A stretch of DNA of 64,000 nucleotides from Candidatus Blochmannia vicinus (GTDB lineage Bacteria > Pseudomonadota > Gammaproteobacteria > Enterobacterales > Enterobacteriaceae), in the NCBI RefSeq assembly GCF_023586525.1, contig NZ_CP097763.1:248001-312000 (forward strand), written 5' to 3'. The translations under genes were made by a program, and so were the position numbers. The number at the start of each line of letters is the position of its first letter. The first letter of the stretch is position 1. The notes beneath the pieces were generated by a model. The model was not told the origin of the DNA and did no database searches. It saw nothing but the letters and a program-made list of their open reading frames with translations. Positions 36,273 through 47,385 of this stretch are shown here, in pieces.

Positions 36273-36704
36273 TTAATCTTCCACTTTTAGTCCCATAGAA
36301 TGAGCTGTACCTATAATAGAACGTGATATTGATTCTATATTAGAACCTGTCATATCAACAGCCTTAATTTTTGCAATTTCATAAATTTGAGTACGTGATA
36401 CTTTACCAATATTTATTATATTTGGTTTTTCGGACCCAGACTGAATATTTGCAGCTTTTTTTAATAATATCGAAGCAGGAGGGGTTTTAGTAATAAATGA
36501 AAAAGAACGATCGGTATAAACAGTAATGATAACAGGAATCGGTAATCCTGTTTCAAGTTTTTCAGTTTTTGCGTTAAATTCTTTGCAAAATTCCATAATA
36601 TTTACCCCCTGTTGGCCTAAAGCGGGTCCAACAGGGGGACTAGGATTAGCAGCTCCAGCGGAAATTTGTAGTTTAATATAGGCTTGTATCTTTTTTTTAA
36701 CCAT
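36273..36704 (-). CDS. rplK: Ribosomal protein uL11
   Basis: Part of the GTPase-associated centre. 143 aa (142). It has the N-terminal [22 protein letters not shown] and the C-terminal rRNA-binding domain with [15 protein letters not shown]. First gene of the rplK-rplA pair, downstream of nusG. Confidence 0.98.
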   Translation of the reverse strand: MVKKKIQAYIKLQISAGAANPSPPVGPALGQQGVNIMEFCKEFNAKTEKLETGLPIPVIITVYTDRSFSFITKTPPASILLKKAANIQSGSEKPNIINIGKVSRTQIYEIAKIKAVDMTGSNIESISRSIIGTAHSMGLKVED

Positions 36705-36844
36705 ATTAATTATCCTAGCAATAAAATTGACAATGTTTGCTTTTTATTTATATTTCGTTATTATTTAATGACAAATATAAAGTAATAACTGTCTTTATCG
36801 TATATACCTAATGTATAATTCTTTCAATATATGATTCTGTACAA

Positions 36845-37390
36845 TTAAGATTTTTCAACTTGAGAAAAATCCAATTCTACCGGGGTAGCTCGTCCAAAGA
36901 TGGAAACTGATACTTTTAAGCGATTTTTTTCATAATCTACTTCTTCTACTACAGCATTAAAATCAGAAAAAGGGCCATCGCTAACTCGGATAAGTTCTCC
37001 AGGTTCAAACAATGTTTTGGGACGGGGTTTATCTCCTATTTGCTGCAGTCGGTGAATAATATCATTAACTTCTTTATCTCCAATAGGAGCAGGCTTATCG
37101 CATGTTCCTCCAACGAATCCCATAACACGTGGGACACTTTTTACTAAATGCCAACTAGAATCATTCATTATCATTTGTACTAGTACGTAACCAGGAAAAA
37201 ATTTACGTTCGCTTTTTCTACGTTGTCCAGCTCGCATTTCTACTACCTCTTCTGTTGGGATCATGATTTCACCAAACATTGCATCCATATTGTATAGTTT
37301 AATATACTCACGTAAGGAATGAGCTACACGATTTTCAAACCCAGAAAACGCTTGAATAACATACCAATTTTTTTTTAAAGCATCAGTCAT
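36845..37390 (-). CDS. nusG: Transcription antitermination protein NusG
   Basis: Binds RNA polymerase and links it to the ribosome (S10) or Rho. 181 aa, the E. coli length. NGN domain [27 protein letters not shown] and PRVMGFVGG; the C-terminal KOW motif is [18 protein letters not shown]. It also acts in rRNA antitermination at boxA. Separated from the secE stop by one base, so co-translated with secE. Confidence 0.98.
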   Translation of the reverse strand: MTDALKKNWYVIQAFSGFENRVAHSLREYIKLYNMDAMFGEIMIPTEEVVEMRAGQRRKSERKFFPGYVLVQMIMNDSSWHLVKSVPRVMGFVGGTCDKPAPIGDKEVNDIIHRLQQIGDKPRPKTLFEPGELIRVSDGPFSDFNAVVEEVDYEKNRLKVSVSIFGRATPVELDFSQVEKS

Positions 37391-37391
37391 A

Positions 37392-37769
37392 TTATAACCT
37401 CAGACTAAATGATATTAGATGCACTAAAATAGTATCTAATCCCCATAATAATAATGATATTACTATAGTTACTCCTATTACAATTAAGGTAGTATTTAAT
37501 CCGTCTCGGTAAGTAGGCCACACTACTTTTCGTAATTCAATGCGTGAATCATTTCCAAATATAACTATTAGTTTTCCTATTTTAGTAGTTGAGGCAATAT
37601 ATGCAACAGTAGTAATGATAATAAAAATTACCATGCCTCTCGCGAAAACATTGTAATCACGGTATAAGTAGTTTCCAATGATAGACGTTAAGACTAATCC
37701 TATAATGCTAATCCATTTGGTTACTTCTAATATATATATATATTTTTTATTTTTATTTTCTATATGCAT
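37392..37769 (-). CDS. secE: Protein translocase subunit SecE
   Basis: Essential membrane clamp of SecY. 125 aa (127 in E. coli), with the enteric three-segment arrangement: membrane stretches near residues 16-32, 42-60 and 94-113. The conserved cytosolic motif [20 protein letters not shown] precedes the last segment. It lies between tuf and nusG as in the E. coli tufB-secE-nusG locus. Confidence 0.96.
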   Translation of the reverse strand: MHIENKNKKYIYILEVTKWISIIGLVLTSIIGNYLYRDYNVFARGMVIFIIITTVAYIASTTKIGKLIVIFGNDSRIELRKVVWPTYRDGLNTTLIVIGVTIVISLLLWGLDTILVHLISFSLRL

Positions 37770-37834
37770 ACTAATAGATTACTACATTTTTATAAATATA
37801 ACTACATAACAACTGTATTTGTCATATCGCTCAA

Positions 37835-39019
37835 TTAAGATATAATTTTAGATACAATACCAGCCCCTATGGTACGACCGCCTTCTCTGATAGCGAATCG
37901 AAGACCATCATTCATAGCTATTGGAGAAATTAAATTAACAGTCATTTTAACGTTATCTCCAGGCATTACCATATCTACTCCTTCTGGTAATTCAATGGTA
38001 CCAGTGACATCTGTAGTACGAAAATAAAATTGGGGACGATAACCTTTAAAAAATGGCGTGTGTCTTCCTCCTTCATCTTTATTAAGAATATATACTTCTG
38101 ATTCAAAATAAGAATGAGGCTTGATGTATCCAGGTTTAGATAATACCTGACCACGTTCTACTTCATCACGTTTAGTACCACGTAATAAAATACCAACATT
38201 TTCTCCAGCGCGTCCTTCGTCTAATAATTTTCTAAACATTTCTACTCCAGTACATGTGGTTTTTATAGTATTTTTTATACCGACAATTTCCATTTCTTCT
38301 CCAACTTTTATAATACCACGTTCAATACGGCCTGTTACGACTGTGCCTCGGCCAGAAATAGAAAATACATCTTCAATAGGTAATAAAAATGGTTGGTCTA
38401 CAGATCGTTTGGGCTCTGGAATATAATTGTCTAATACATCTGATAATTCTAAAATTTTATTAGACCATATTTTCTCTCCCTCTAATGCTTTTAACGCAGA
38501 TCCACGAATAATTGGTGTATTTTCTCCTGGAAAATCATATTGGGATAGCAATTCTCGCATTTCCATTTCAACTAATTCTAATAATTCTTCATCATTAACC
38601 ATATCGCATTTATTCATAAATACAATTATATGAGGCACTCCTACTTGCCTGGCCAATAAAATATGCTCACGAGTTTGTGGCATAGGCCCATCAGTGGCAG
38701 CTACTACTAATATTGCTCCATCCATTTGTGCAGCTCCAGTAATCATGTTTTTTACATAATCAGCATGTCCGGGGCAGTCAACATGTGCGTAATGTCGATT
38801 TGCAGTATCATATTCAACATGAGAAGTATTTATGGTAATTCCTCGTGCTTTTTCTTCTGGAGCATTGTCAATTTGATCGAAAGCACGTGCACATCCGCCA
38901 TAATGTTTAGATAAAACAGTAGTTATAGCGGCAGTTAGAGTAGTTTTCCCGTGGTCTACGTGACCAATGGTACCTACGTTAATATGTGGTTTTACGCGTT
39001 TAAATTTTTCTTTGGACAC
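37835..39019 (-). CDS. tuf: Elongation factor Tu
   Basis: Delivers aminoacyl-tRNA to the ribosome. 394 aa, the family length. G motifs [27 protein letters not shown] and SALKALEG are in order; domains 2 and 3 follow and the protein ends [10 protein letters not shown]. It is the only tuf in the window and lies between fusA (as E. coli tufA) and secE (as E. coli tufB), so it appears to be a fusion point of the two loci. GGAG lies about 9 bp before the start. Confidence 0.99.
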   Translation of the reverse strand: MSKEKFKRVKPHINVGTIGHVDHGKTTLTAAITTVLSKHYGGCARAFDQIDNAPEEKARGITINTSHVEYDTANRHYAHVDCPGHADYVKNMITGAAQMDGAILVVAATDGPMPQTREHILLARQVGVPHIIVFMNKCDMVNDEELLELVEMEMRELLSQYDFPGENTPIIRGSALKALEGEKIWSNKILELSDVLDNYIPEPKRSVDQPFLLPIEDVFSISGRGTVVTGRIERGIIKVGEEMEIVGIKNTIKTTCTGVEMFRKLLDEGRAGENVGILLRGTKRDEVERGQVLSKPGYIKPHSYFESEVYILNKDEGGRHTPFFKGYRPQFYFRTTDVTGTIELPEGVDMVMPGDNVKMTVNLISPIAMNDGLRFAIREGGRTIGAGIVSKIIS

Positions 39020-39081
39020 CTCTAAACTCCTTAGATCTTTTATAGTTTTTCAAAACGATTAAATCTAAATATTATTTATTA

Positions 39082-41196
39082 TTACTTAGTTTGACGAGAA
39101 TTGATAATAATTTGAGCTATATTGTTGGGTACTTCGTTATATTTTAAAAATTCCATAGAATAGCAAGCACGTCCTTGAGTTTGTGAGCGTAAACTAGTAG
39201 CATAACCAAACATGTCTGATAAAGGAACTTGAGCACAAATTATCTTACCACTAATTGCAGAATTTTCTAAACTACTAATTATACCTCGGCGACGATTTAA
39301 ATCTGCAATAACATCTCCCATATAATTTTCGGGTGTTTCAATTTCTACATGCATAATAGGCTCTAATAATACGGGATGGGCTTTCATAAATCCTTCTTTA
39401 AATGCTATAGATCCTGCTATTTTAAATGCTATTTCTGAAGAATCAACTTCGTGATAAGAACCATCAAAAATAGTCACACAAATGCCTACAATTGGATATC
39501 CTGCAAGAATGCCATTGCTTATTTGTTCTTGTACGCCTTTATCTACAGCGGGTATATATTCCTTAGGGATAGCGCCACCTACAATTTTGTTTAAAAATTT
39601 ATAATTTTCTTCGTCTTTTGTATGCATAGGTTCGATACGCAACCAAACATGGCCAAATTGACCTCTACCTCCTGATTGGCGAATAAATTTACCTTCTTGT
39701 ATTACACTAGTACGGATGGTTTCGCGGTATGCAACTTGAGGTTTTCCTACATTAGCTTCAACATTAAACTCTCTTCTCATGCGTTCTACAAGAATTTCTA
39801 AATGCAATTCACCCATTCCGGCAATAATAGTTTGACCAGAGTCTTTATCGATCCATACACGAAATGACGGATCTTCTTGGGCTAGACGATTTAAAGCTAA
39901 ACTCATTTTATCTTGATCTGCTTTAGTTTTAGCTTCGACCATTACAGAAATAACTGGTTCTGGAAATTCCATACGTTCAAGGATAATTGGTGAGGATGGG
40001 TCACATAAGGTATCTCCAGTATCAACATCTTTTAGACCAATAGCTGCAGCAATATCCCCAGCATGAACAGCTTTAATTTCTTCTCTTTTGTTTGCATGCA
40101 TTTGTACAATGCGACCGAATCGTTCACGTTTTTCTTTTATAGGGTTTAAAACATTATCTCCAGAACTTACTACACCTGAATATACTCGAAAAAAAGTTAA
40201 GTTTCCTACAAATGGATCAGTAGCTATTTTAAATGCTAACGCTGAAAACGGTTCGTTGTCATTAGCATGGCGTTTAGTTTGAGTAGATCCGTCTTTTAAT
40301 ACGCCTGTAATAGATGTTATATCACTTGGAGATGGTAAATATTCTACAACAGCATCTAACATTGCTTGCACTCCTTTATTTTTGAAAGCAGATCCGCATG
40401 TTACTAGTATAATTTCATTATTTAATACTCTTCGACGTAATGCTTGTTTAATTTCTTGTTCTGTCAATTGATGTCTGTCTGACAAATATTTGTCCATCAA
40501 CTCTTCAGATTCTTCAACAGCAGATTCTATTAAATGTTTATGCCATATATTTGATAGTTCTATTAAATTTTCAGGTATTTTGCTATAAATAAAAGTGACT
40601 CCTTGATCAGCTTCATTCCAATGAATTGCTTTCATTTTGATTAAATCGATAATTCCAGTAAATTTGTCTTCTGAGCCTACAGCTAATTGAAGAGGTACAG
40701 GATTAGCAAACAATCTGGTTTTTAGTTGCTCTACAACTCGTAGATAATCTGCACCTATTCGATCCATTTTATTTATAAACGCAATACGTGGTACTTTATA
40801 TTTATTTGCTTGACGCCACACAGTTTCAGATTGAGGTTGGACTCCACCTACGGCACAATAAATCATTACTGCACCGTCAAGTATACGCATAGAGCGTTCT
40901 ACTTCAATGGTAAAATCAACATGTCCAGGAGTATCTATTATATTAATACGGTGCGAGTCGAATTGATTAGCCATACCTGACCAAAAACATGTAGTAGCTG
41001 CAGAAGTAATTGTTATTCCTCGTTCTTGTTCTTGTTCCATCCAGTCCATAGTTGCAGAACCAGTATGTACTTCTCCAAGTTTATGATTCACACCTGTATA
41101 AAACAAAATTCGTTCAGTTGTAGTAGTTTTTCCGGCGTCAATATGCGCGCTTATTCCAATATTACGATACCGTACAATCGGTGTTACACGAGTCAT
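39082..41196 (-). CDS. fusA: Elongation factor G
   Basis: Ribosomal translocase. The ATG at 41194-41196 gives [20 protein letters not shown] and 704 aa, the E. coli length, with GAGGAT 6 bp upstream. The open frame begins four codons earlier at TTG, which I reject. G motifs [22 protein letters not shown] and NKMDR are intact, as is the domain IV region [11 protein letters not shown]. Confidence 0.98.
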   Translation of the reverse strand: MTRVTPIVRYRNIGISAHIDAGKTTTTERILFYTGVNHKLGEVHTGSATMDWMEQEQERGITITSAATTCFWSGMANQFDSHRINIIDTPGHVDFTIEVERSMRILDGAVMIYCAVGGVQPQSETVWRQANKYKVPRIAFINKMDRIGADYLRVVEQLKTRLFANPVPLQLAVGSEDKFTGIIDLIKMKAIHWNEADQGVTFIYSKIPENLIELSNIWHKHLIESAVEESEELMDKYLSDRHQLTEQEIKQALRRRVLNNEIILVTCGSAFKNKGVQAMLDAVVEYLPSPSDITSITGVLKDGSTQTKRHANDNEPFSALAFKIATDPFVGNLTFFRVYSGVVSSGDNVLNPIKEKRERFGRIVQMHANKREEIKAVHAGDIAAAIGLKDVDTGDTLCDPSSPIILERMEFPEPVISVMVEAKTKADQDKMSLALNRLAQEDPSFRVWIDKDSGQTIIAGMGELHLEILVERMRREFNVEANVGKPQVAYRETIRTSVIQEGKFIRQSGGRGQFGHVWLRIEPMHTKDEENYKFLNKIVGGAIPKEYIPAVDKGVQEQISNGILAGYPIVGICVTIFDGSYHEVDSSEIAFKIAGSIAFKEGFMKAHPVLLEPIMHVEIETPENYMGDVIADLNRRRGIISSLENSAISGKIICAQVPLSDMFGYATSLRSQTQGRACYSMEFLKYNEVPNNIAQIIINSRQTK

Positions 41197-41382
41197 TAAT
41201 ATCCTCAATAATATTTGTTATTATTTCAACAGTAATGTCTATTATGTTTGAAAAATACTATTTTTAAGCAATTCTAAGTATATTCAAAAGATAAACAAAA
41301 CTTAATAGTTGAATAATTGTTAAGAGTTTTTAAAAATTAAATGATATCATATTTTATGTGTATTAGTATGATTGAGATGCAA

Positions 41383-41853
41383 TTACCAACGATAATGAGC
41401 AAAAGCCTTATTGGATTCTGCGATACGATGTATTTCTTCACGTTTTTTAATAGCGTGTCCTTTGCCTTCTATAGCATCTAAAAATTCATTTGCTAAACGT
41501 AACTCCATAGAGTGATCATTTCTTTTACGAGCAGCTTCAATAATCCACCTCATTGCTAAGGTATTTCTACGTATAAGACGAACTTCTACTGGTACTTGAT
41601 AGGTAGAACCTCCAACACGCCTAGATTTTACTTCTACAATTGGACGTACATTATTTATAGCTATTTCGAATGTTTCTAAACAATCTTTATTAGATCGTTT
41701 GAATAGAATATCTAACGCGGAATATACTATTGTTTCTGCAATAGATTTTTTCCCGTTTAACATTAATAGATTGATAAATTTTGCTAATAGATCAGATCCA
41801 AATTTTGGATCTGGGAGAATATTTCGTTTTATAACAACGCGACGGCGTGGCAT
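41383..41853 (-). CDS. rpsG: Ribosomal protein uS7
   Basis: Primary 16S-binding protein of the 30S head. 156 aa; [42 protein letters not shown] and the C-terminal NKAFAHYRW are typical. Second gene of the str operon; in E. coli S7 also represses this operon. Confidence 0.98.
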   Translation of the reverse strand: MPRRRVVIKRNILPDPKFGSDLLAKFINLLMLNGKKSIAETIVYSALDILFKRSNKDCLETFEIAINNVRPIVEVKSRRVGGSTYQVPVEVRLIRRNTLAMRWIIEAARKRNDHSMELRLANEFLDAIEGKGHAIKKREEIHRIAESNKAFAHYRW

Positions 41854-42009
41854 GAATTATAATTCCTCTTTAATTAATTGATATCATGTTTAAATATAAA
41901 ATTAATTATTATATTAATTACAATTACGGTTAATTAATTGTGTCTTATGTTTGAAATTTAACTTAAATCAGAAATAAAAAATAGAACCGTCATATCTTTT
42001 GGTATATTA

Positions 42010-42381
42010 TTATTTTGGTTTTTTTGTTCCATATTTAGAACGACTTTTCTTACGAGAGTTAACTCCTGCGCAGTCAAGAGTTCCACGGATAACATGATAT
42101 CGGACGCCGGGTAGGTCTTTAACACGTCCACCTCGAATTAAAATTGAAGCATGTTCCTGTAAATTATGGCCTTCTCCTCCAATATAGGAAGTTACTTCTA
42201 ATCCATTAGTCAAGCGAACACGACATACTTTTCGTAATGCAGAATTTGGTTTTTTTGGGGTAGTAGTGTATACGCGCATACATACACCTCTTTTTTGTGG
42301 ACAAGATTCTAATGCTGGCACGTTACTTTTAAAAGTTTTTGCAGTTCGCGCCTTACGAACAAGTTGATTAATTGTTGTCAT
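42010..42381 (-). CDS. rpsL: Ribosomal protein uS12
   Basis: Decoding-centre protein. 123 aa (124 in E. coli). [10 protein letters not shown] at the start, the streptomycin-site motifs [12 protein letters not shown] and [17 protein letters not shown], and the end [11 protein letters not shown] are intact; the lysines in KKPN and RVKDLPG are the sensitive-type residues. GGAGATATTAAC precedes the ATG. First gene of the str operon. Confidence 0.99.
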   Translation of the reverse strand: MTTINQLVRKARTAKTFKSNVPALESCPQKRGVCMRVYTTTPKKPNSALRKVCRVRLTNGLEVTSYIGGEGHNLQEHASILIRGGRVKDLPGVRYHVIRGTLDCAGVNSRKKSRSKYGTKKPK

Positions 42382-42427
42382 GTTAATATCTCCGATATTT
42401 TTATGATCGAAATTATTTTAAATATAC

Positions 42428-42486
42428 GTAACTTAAATATTGATTAACTATAACAATAGCGCGTAATGCTGTTATTTTTAAGTTAC
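42428..42486 (-). promoter_or_regulatory. Inverted repeat in rpsL leader
   Basis: GTAACTTAAA (42428-42437) pairs with TTTAAGTTAC (42477-42486); inside, ATAACA and TGTTAT can pair as well. It lies about 50 bp before rpsL and may be leader structure of the str operon. Short arms, so tentative. Confidence 0.3.
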
Positions 42487-42597
42487 TAAGTTAGAACAAA
42501 ATTATATCATATTTACTAGGATTATTCACTCAGTTTAACATCTAAATATAGAATCATTTAAATATGAAAATGTATAACAATACATTTATTTTTTAAT

Positions 42598-42800
42598 TTG
42601 ACCATTAAGAAATTAATGTACAATAGTTTTTATTATTTATAATAAGTCAAAGAGAAAATTGTTATCATCAATAGCGATAATAAAGTTTATTTAATTACAT
42701 GGAATAGTAACAGTACAATATTTGATTCCAATATTATTCTATTTTGGGTTTAAACTAAGTATCTCTTATCGTAGATAAGAGATACTTAGTTGTTTTTTAT
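42598..42800 (+). ncRNA. Candidate small RNA with promoter and intrinsic terminator
   Basis: A promoter-like TTGACC (42598-42603), 15 bp, TACAAT (42619-42624) is followed by three possible stem-loops: TTGTTATC/GATAATAA (42659-42683), TGGAAT/ATTCCA (42700-42730) and a perfect 18-bp hairpin (42753-42770/42774-42791) followed by GTTTTTTATTTTT. The predicted RNA would run from about 42631 to 42800 on the plus strand. There is no open frame in it. I do not recognise the family. It could also be a lone terminator. Confidence 0.35.
42753..42799 (+). terminator. Strong intrinsic terminator, 18-bp perfect stem
   Basis: Arms AACTAAGTATCTCTTATC and its exact complement around loop GTA, then a T-rich tract on the plus strand only. 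The strongest intrinsic terminator seen in the window, although no plus-strand gene precedes it. Confidence 0.75.
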
Positions 42801-42983
42801 TTTTATTTATAAATCTTATTATGGCTATTATATGGACAGAAATTAGTAGATTCAATAAATTACAGTTTTGTTAATTTTTATCTGATATATAAAACGAAAA
42901 TCAGGATAATTTATATAATAGAAGTGTAAACATATATGCGACTTGAAGTACATTATATATTGCAAGTATTATCTTCTCGGTGT

Positions 42984-43058
42984 CTAGCAGATAATGCCGG
43001 TAAGAGCAAGGGAAACAATGGAAATAAACAAAATAAATTTGATAAATAACGATTTCAT
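42984..43058 (-). CDS. Candidate 24-residue hydrophobic peptide
   Basis: ATG at 43056-43058 to TAG at 42984-42986. The peptide begins MKSLFIKFILFISIVSLALT and ends GIIC, a single membrane-spanning stretch with a basic N-terminus. AAAAGGT lies 8 bp or so upstream as a ribosome site. GGTAAGA at that site is exactly complementary to TCTTACC near the end of the frame, so the RNA may hide its own ribosome site. The stretch is markedly less AT-rich than its surroundings. No family recognised; it resembles small membrane or type I toxin peptides only in general composition. Confidence 0.3.
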   Translation of the reverse strand: MKSLFIKFILFISIVSLALTGIIC

Positions 43059-43059
43059 A

Positions 43060-44320
43060 GCTTCTTACCTTTTAAAGATAATTTAATTTTAATACGATGA
43101 TAGTATATTGCATGATTATTAATTTTTTAATACACATAATTTTTAGAGTTATCTTAAAAATTTTACATTAAATGTAATTTTATCAGAAAGGTTTATAAAT
43201 AATAATAGTAAAAAATAAAATACTTAAAAATAAATATTAATTATTTTAATATAAATAGACGAGATTTAAATTAGAGTAGTGTAATTTAAATTAAATTTAA
43301 TAATTCTAATTTTGATTTTTTATACAATTTTGTATTTACTATTATTCAAATTTTGAAATATTTTTATTAAAGTATTATGTATTTTATGTATACACAATAT
43401 TTTATTGAAATTAGTAATTAATATACTTTTTTGTTGCTTAATACTTACGATATTTTTATACATAATATTTATAATTAATTTAATCTTTATAGATTAAATT
43501 AATTAGTAAAGACAATTAGTAAGTTTAATATTGAAGATTAGTGTAGTTTAATAGTATATGAATAGATTTTAGAATAAAATATATAAATTTTTTATATGGG
43601 ACCAATAATTTAAAATAAAATATTATGTTGTGTATCATAAAAGTATAACGTATAAAATTATAATAAATAAAAATTAATTTTATTTTAATTTATAATCAAA
43701 AAATATTTAATCTAATTAAGAGTTGTTTTATCTTTTATTAATCACAAACTTTAATAAAAGCAAGATTTTTAACATTTACCAATGTATTCGTCATGCTATG
43801 TTAGCATATAAAGACATATGTGGTTGTTGTACGTTGTATGTATTTTTAAAATTATTGCTGTTTACTTTATAATGTGTAGGATTTAATGCGTTTATGCTTT
43901 ATTGCTCAGAATAGATATAAATTATTCGAACTTAAATTTTTTAATAAAACTAATTATAGAATAAATATTTTATTTTCATGTATAAATAATAACAAAAGCA
44001 AAGATATGTTTGTTATTTTGTAACATGTTTTTATTTTATATTATATAAAGAGAGTAGAAGAAAATTTCTATGGTTGTAATAATGAGGTTTTTGTAAAAAC
44101 TATAAAATTAATTAAAAATTTTTTTATATATAATTATATGTAAAATTACAAACAATTTTTTTAATGGTTGATGATTAATTGTTTTATACAAATTAAATAA
44201 GCAATGAAATATCTTTAAAATTATATGATATGTATCAATGTTCGATATATATTTATTTGAAAAAAATAAAATAACCATTTTTAATTTTTTATTTTTAATA
44301 AATTTACTTAATTTTTTAAT
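43060..44320. other. Gene desert upstream of small ORF
   Basis: About 1.26 kb of extremely AT-rich DNA between pabA and the candidate small ORF. In E. coli this interval holds many genes (such as slyD, fkpA, argD). I see no gene remnant, tRNA or long perfect inverted repeat. Confidence 0.6.
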
Positions 44321-44917
44321 TTAATATTTCATGAAATTAGCCAGGATGCGATGTCCTTGTTCACTTAATATGCTTTCTGGATGAAACTGCACACCTTCTA
44401 TAGCTAATTTACGATGGCGTATTCCCATAATTTCACTATATTGATTATGATCGGTATGTGTAGTATTATTGCTCCATGCGGTTACTTCTAAGCAATTTGG
44501 AACAGTATTTGAATCTATTACTAAGGAATGATATCGTACTACATTTAAAGGTTGTATGATTTTAGTAAATATCCCGCTTTCGTTGTGATGAATTAAAGAA
44601 GTTTTACCGTGCATTATTTTTTGTGCAGATTTTAACTTAGCTCCGAAAAATTGGGCTATAGCTTGATGACCAAGGCATACTCCAAGGATAGGTATTTTAT
44701 TGTGAAAATAATAAATAGCATCCAAAGAAATACCAGCATCATCCGGGGTTCCAGGTCCAGGAGAAATCACTAAACGTTCAGGAGATAACCGTTCAATATC
44801 TATAATACTTAAAGCATCGTGTCTTTTGACTTCTACTATACCACCCATTTCTTGAAAGTATTGATAAAGATTCCAAGTGAAGGAATCATAATTATCAATA
44901 ATAAGAATTTTATTCAT
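44321..44917 (-). CDS. pabA: Aminodeoxychorismate synthase glutamine amidotransferase subunit
   Basis: Provides ammonia to PabB for p-aminobenzoate and so folate synthesis. 198 aa; class I glutamine amidotransferase with [16 protein letters not shown], the nucleophile motif [11 protein letters not shown] and the catalytic His-Glu in [15 protein letters not shown]. It resembles E. coli PabA over its whole length ([17 protein letters not shown]) and its position next to trpS-rpe-aroB fits pabA. It could also serve anthranilate synthase if no separate trpG exists. Confidence 0.93.
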   Translation of the reverse strand: MNKILIIDNYDSFTWNLYQYFQEMGGIVEVKRHDALSIIDIERLSPERLVISPGPGTPDDAGISLDAIYYFHNKIPILGVCLGHQAIAQFFGAKLKSAQKIMHGKTSLIHHNESGIFTKIIQPLNVVRYHSLVIDSNTVPNCLEVTAWSNNTTHTDHNQYSEIMGIRHRKLAIEGVQFHPESILSEQGHRILANFMKY

Positions 44918-45103
44918 TATAAATTTATCATGGTATTTTATTTTTCAATGAATTATATACAAAAATTTTTTATTATTTTATAATCAATGCAATATTCAAT
45001 AATATTATTAAATATTATGCGTGTTTTGATTATAAATTAAAATAAAATTTTTGTTATTATAAAATAATAACTTTAATAAATGTAAGAATTAATTATTTCT
45101 TAA

Positions 45104-46123
45104 TTAATATTGTTGAGTAAATCCCATCGCTTTATGTACCTTTTTTAAGGTAGTATTAGCTTGTTTTTGTGCTTTTTTTGCTCCCATGTGCAATATATAG
45201 CGTAATTTATCTTCATTAATACGTTCAGTGTAATAACGATTTTGTAGTTTTATCAACATCGATGATATTGATTGAATAATTTCGTTTTTTAAATAAAAAT
45301 ATGTTTTCTTTTTAAATAGTTTTTCTAAATATTTTATTGGTTGTTCATTTATTCCAGAAAGAATCTCTAGTAAATTAGAAATACCAGGTTTGTTAATAGG
45401 ATCATATTTAATCGTTGGGGGGTTATCAGTATCAGTAACAGCACGTTTAATTTTTTCTGATACTGTATTAATATCGTCTAAAAGAGTAATAATGTTATTA
45501 GAATTATAATCTGATTTGGACATTTTTTTATTTGGCTCTGATAAAGACATGATACGAGAGCCATATGTAGGAATAAATATTTCTGGAATCGCAAAAATTG
45601 CGCCATACTTATAATTAAAACGTTTAGCGATATTACGTGTTAATTCTAAATGTTGTTTTTGATCTGATCCTACTGGAACTAAATTAGTTTGATATAATAG
45701 AATGTCTGATGCCATTAGTACTGGATAGTTAAATAAACCGATATTAATACTTTCTTTTTGTTGTGCCAATTTTTCTTTGAATTGATTCATACGATGTAGT
45801 TCTCCGAAATATGTATGACAATTTAATAACCAGTTTAATTGACTATGTTCTGGAACATGGGACTGAAGAAATATAGTACTATTATTTGGGTCAATCCCAC
45901 ATGCTAAATATAAAGCTAGTGTATCTAATGATGCTTTATTTAACTGATGTAAATTACTGCAATTTGTAGCTGAATGTAAATCTACTATGCAATATATGCA
46001 TTGGTAATCATGTTGCATTTTTACCCATTGACGTATTGCACCGATGTAGTTTCCAATAGTAAGTTGACCTGATGGTTGAGCTCCACTAAACACAATCGGT
46101 TTGTTTATATGACTATTTTCCAT
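45104..46123 (-). CDS. trpS: Tryptophanyl-tRNA synthetase
   Basis: Class I synthetase that charges tRNA-Trp. 339 aa (334 in E. coli). [18 protein letters not shown] contains the HIGH-equivalent, VDLHS follows, and the KMSKSD signature is present near residue 200. Followed in the chromosome by rpe and aroB as in E. coli, without gph, dam and damX. Confidence 0.98.
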   Translation of the reverse strand: MENSHINKPIVFSGAQPSGQLTIGNYIGAIRQWVKMQHDYQCIYCIVDLHSATNCSNLHQLNKASLDTLALYLACGIDPNNSTIFLQSHVPEHSQLNWLLNCHTYFGELHRMNQFKEKLAQQKESINIGLFNYPVLMASDILLYQTNLVPVGSDQKQHLELTRNIAKRFNYKYGAIFAIPEIFIPTYGSRIMSLSEPNKKMSKSDYNSNNIITLLDDINTVSEKIKRAVTDTDNPPTIKYDPINKPGISNLLEILSGINEQPIKYLEKLFKKKTYFYLKNEIIQSISSMLIKLQNRYYTERINEDKLRYILHMGAKKAQKQANTTLKKVHKAMGFTQQY

Positions 46124-46352
46124 AGTTTTTAAAATAAAATAAGCAATATATTATTATTTTAAGATTTGTATTATACAATAATATATTGATGTGGGTTCGT
46201 AATCATATGAAAAGTACAATTTTAAAATAAAACTATTCTAGTATATCATAGTATCAAATAATACTTGCCTTAAATAGAGCAACTATTTAATAAATATAAT
46301 ATATTTTTAATTTTTTGTTTAATGCAATATAATTTGATCAATGTTTTTATTA

Positions 46353-47018
46353 TTAATTTGATAGAACAGAGCGAATCATGTGTATGGTGTCGTAGTAATT
46401 TGGAGACCCAAAGATAGCTGATCCCATAATGAATGTGTTTGCGCCAGCTTCTAAAATTGAACGTATATTTTTTATATTAATTCCTCCATCCACTGCTAAA
46501 TTAATATTATAGTTAGAATTTTCTATTAATTTTCGTGTTTGACTTATTTTTTTTAAAATAATAGGGATAAATGATTGTCCGCTAAATCCAGGATTTACTG
46601 ACATTAATGTAATCATATCAATTTTATGAATTACATATTCTAAACAACTGAGAGTAGTGCTAGGATTAAAAACTAATCCTGCTTTACATCCGTGTTCTTT
46701 AATTAATTGCAATGATCGATCAATATGTTTTGTTGTTTCTGGATGAAAACTGATATATGTTGCTCCAACAGAAGCAAAATCTGATATTAGTCCATCTATT
46801 GGCTTCGCCATTAGATGGACGTCAATAGGGATACTAATTCCATAATTACGTAATGATTGTAATACCATGGATCCTATGCTTAGATTAGGAACATAATGAT
46901 TATCCATAACATCAAAATGTAACAAATCTGCGCCGGCGGATATGACATCAGTTATATCTTCTCCTAATTTGGCAAAATTAGCTGATAAAATAGATGGAGC
47001 TATTAAAAAGTGTTTCAT
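46353..47018 (-). CDS. rpe: Ribulose-phosphate 3-epimerase
   Basis: Interconverts ribulose-5-phosphate and xylulose-5-phosphate in the pentose phosphate pathway, feeding erythrose-4-phosphate to the shikimate genes aroB and aroK nearby. The ATG at 47016-47018 gives [21 protein letters not shown], the family start; the open frame extends four codons to a TTG. 221 aa (225 in E. coli). Metal-site residues occur in [12 protein letters not shown] and AVDGGIN. Confidence 0.97.
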   Translation of the reverse strand: MKHFLIAPSILSANFAKLGEDITDVISAGADLLHFDVMDNHYVPNLSIGSMVLQSLRNYGISIPIDVHLMAKPIDGLISDFASVGATYISFHPETTKHIDRSLQLIKEHGCKAGLVFNPSTTLSCLEYVIHKIDMITLMSVNPGFSGQSFIPIILKKISQTRKLIENSNYNINLAVDGGINIKNIRSILEAGANTFIMGSAIFGSPNYYDTIHMIRSVLSN

Positions 47019-47385
47019 TGAAATTTCCAATTAAAAATTGCAACGCTATAAATATAAAGTTTCTTTAAATAAAGAAATTTTATATTTATTAATTTATATT
47101 TTAAATGAACTAAATAATAATCCAATTCTGTATTGAAGTTATATTGTTATCTTTATGTCAACAATATATTTAAATACTCATGTACTATATAAATAAAATA
47201 AAAATTTTTTAATAGAGTTGATATGTTGTCTAATTTTTAGTGTTAGATTGATTTAGTTATAGTTTGAACTTTATTTAATATTGGATTTATACTATAGATC
47301 ACATCTATAGTAGTCAAAAATGGTCTGATGAAAATATCAAAACGTACAATTATAATCGTATGTTTTGATATTTTCAAGAATAGTT
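47019..47385. other. Intergenic, aroB-rpe, with terminator
   Basis: Where E. coli has damX, dam and gph. Only the aroB terminator hairpin and a 9-bp inverted repeat ACTATAGAT/ATCTATAGT (47291-47311) are seen. Confidence 0.6.
47330..47375 (-). terminator. aroB transcription terminator
   Basis: GAAAATATCAAAACGTA (47330-47346) pairs with TATGTTTTGATATTTTC (47359-47375) with a single G-T position. It starts 11 bp after the aroB stop, and on the minus strand a T-stretch (ATTTTTG) follows. Confidence 0.6.
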
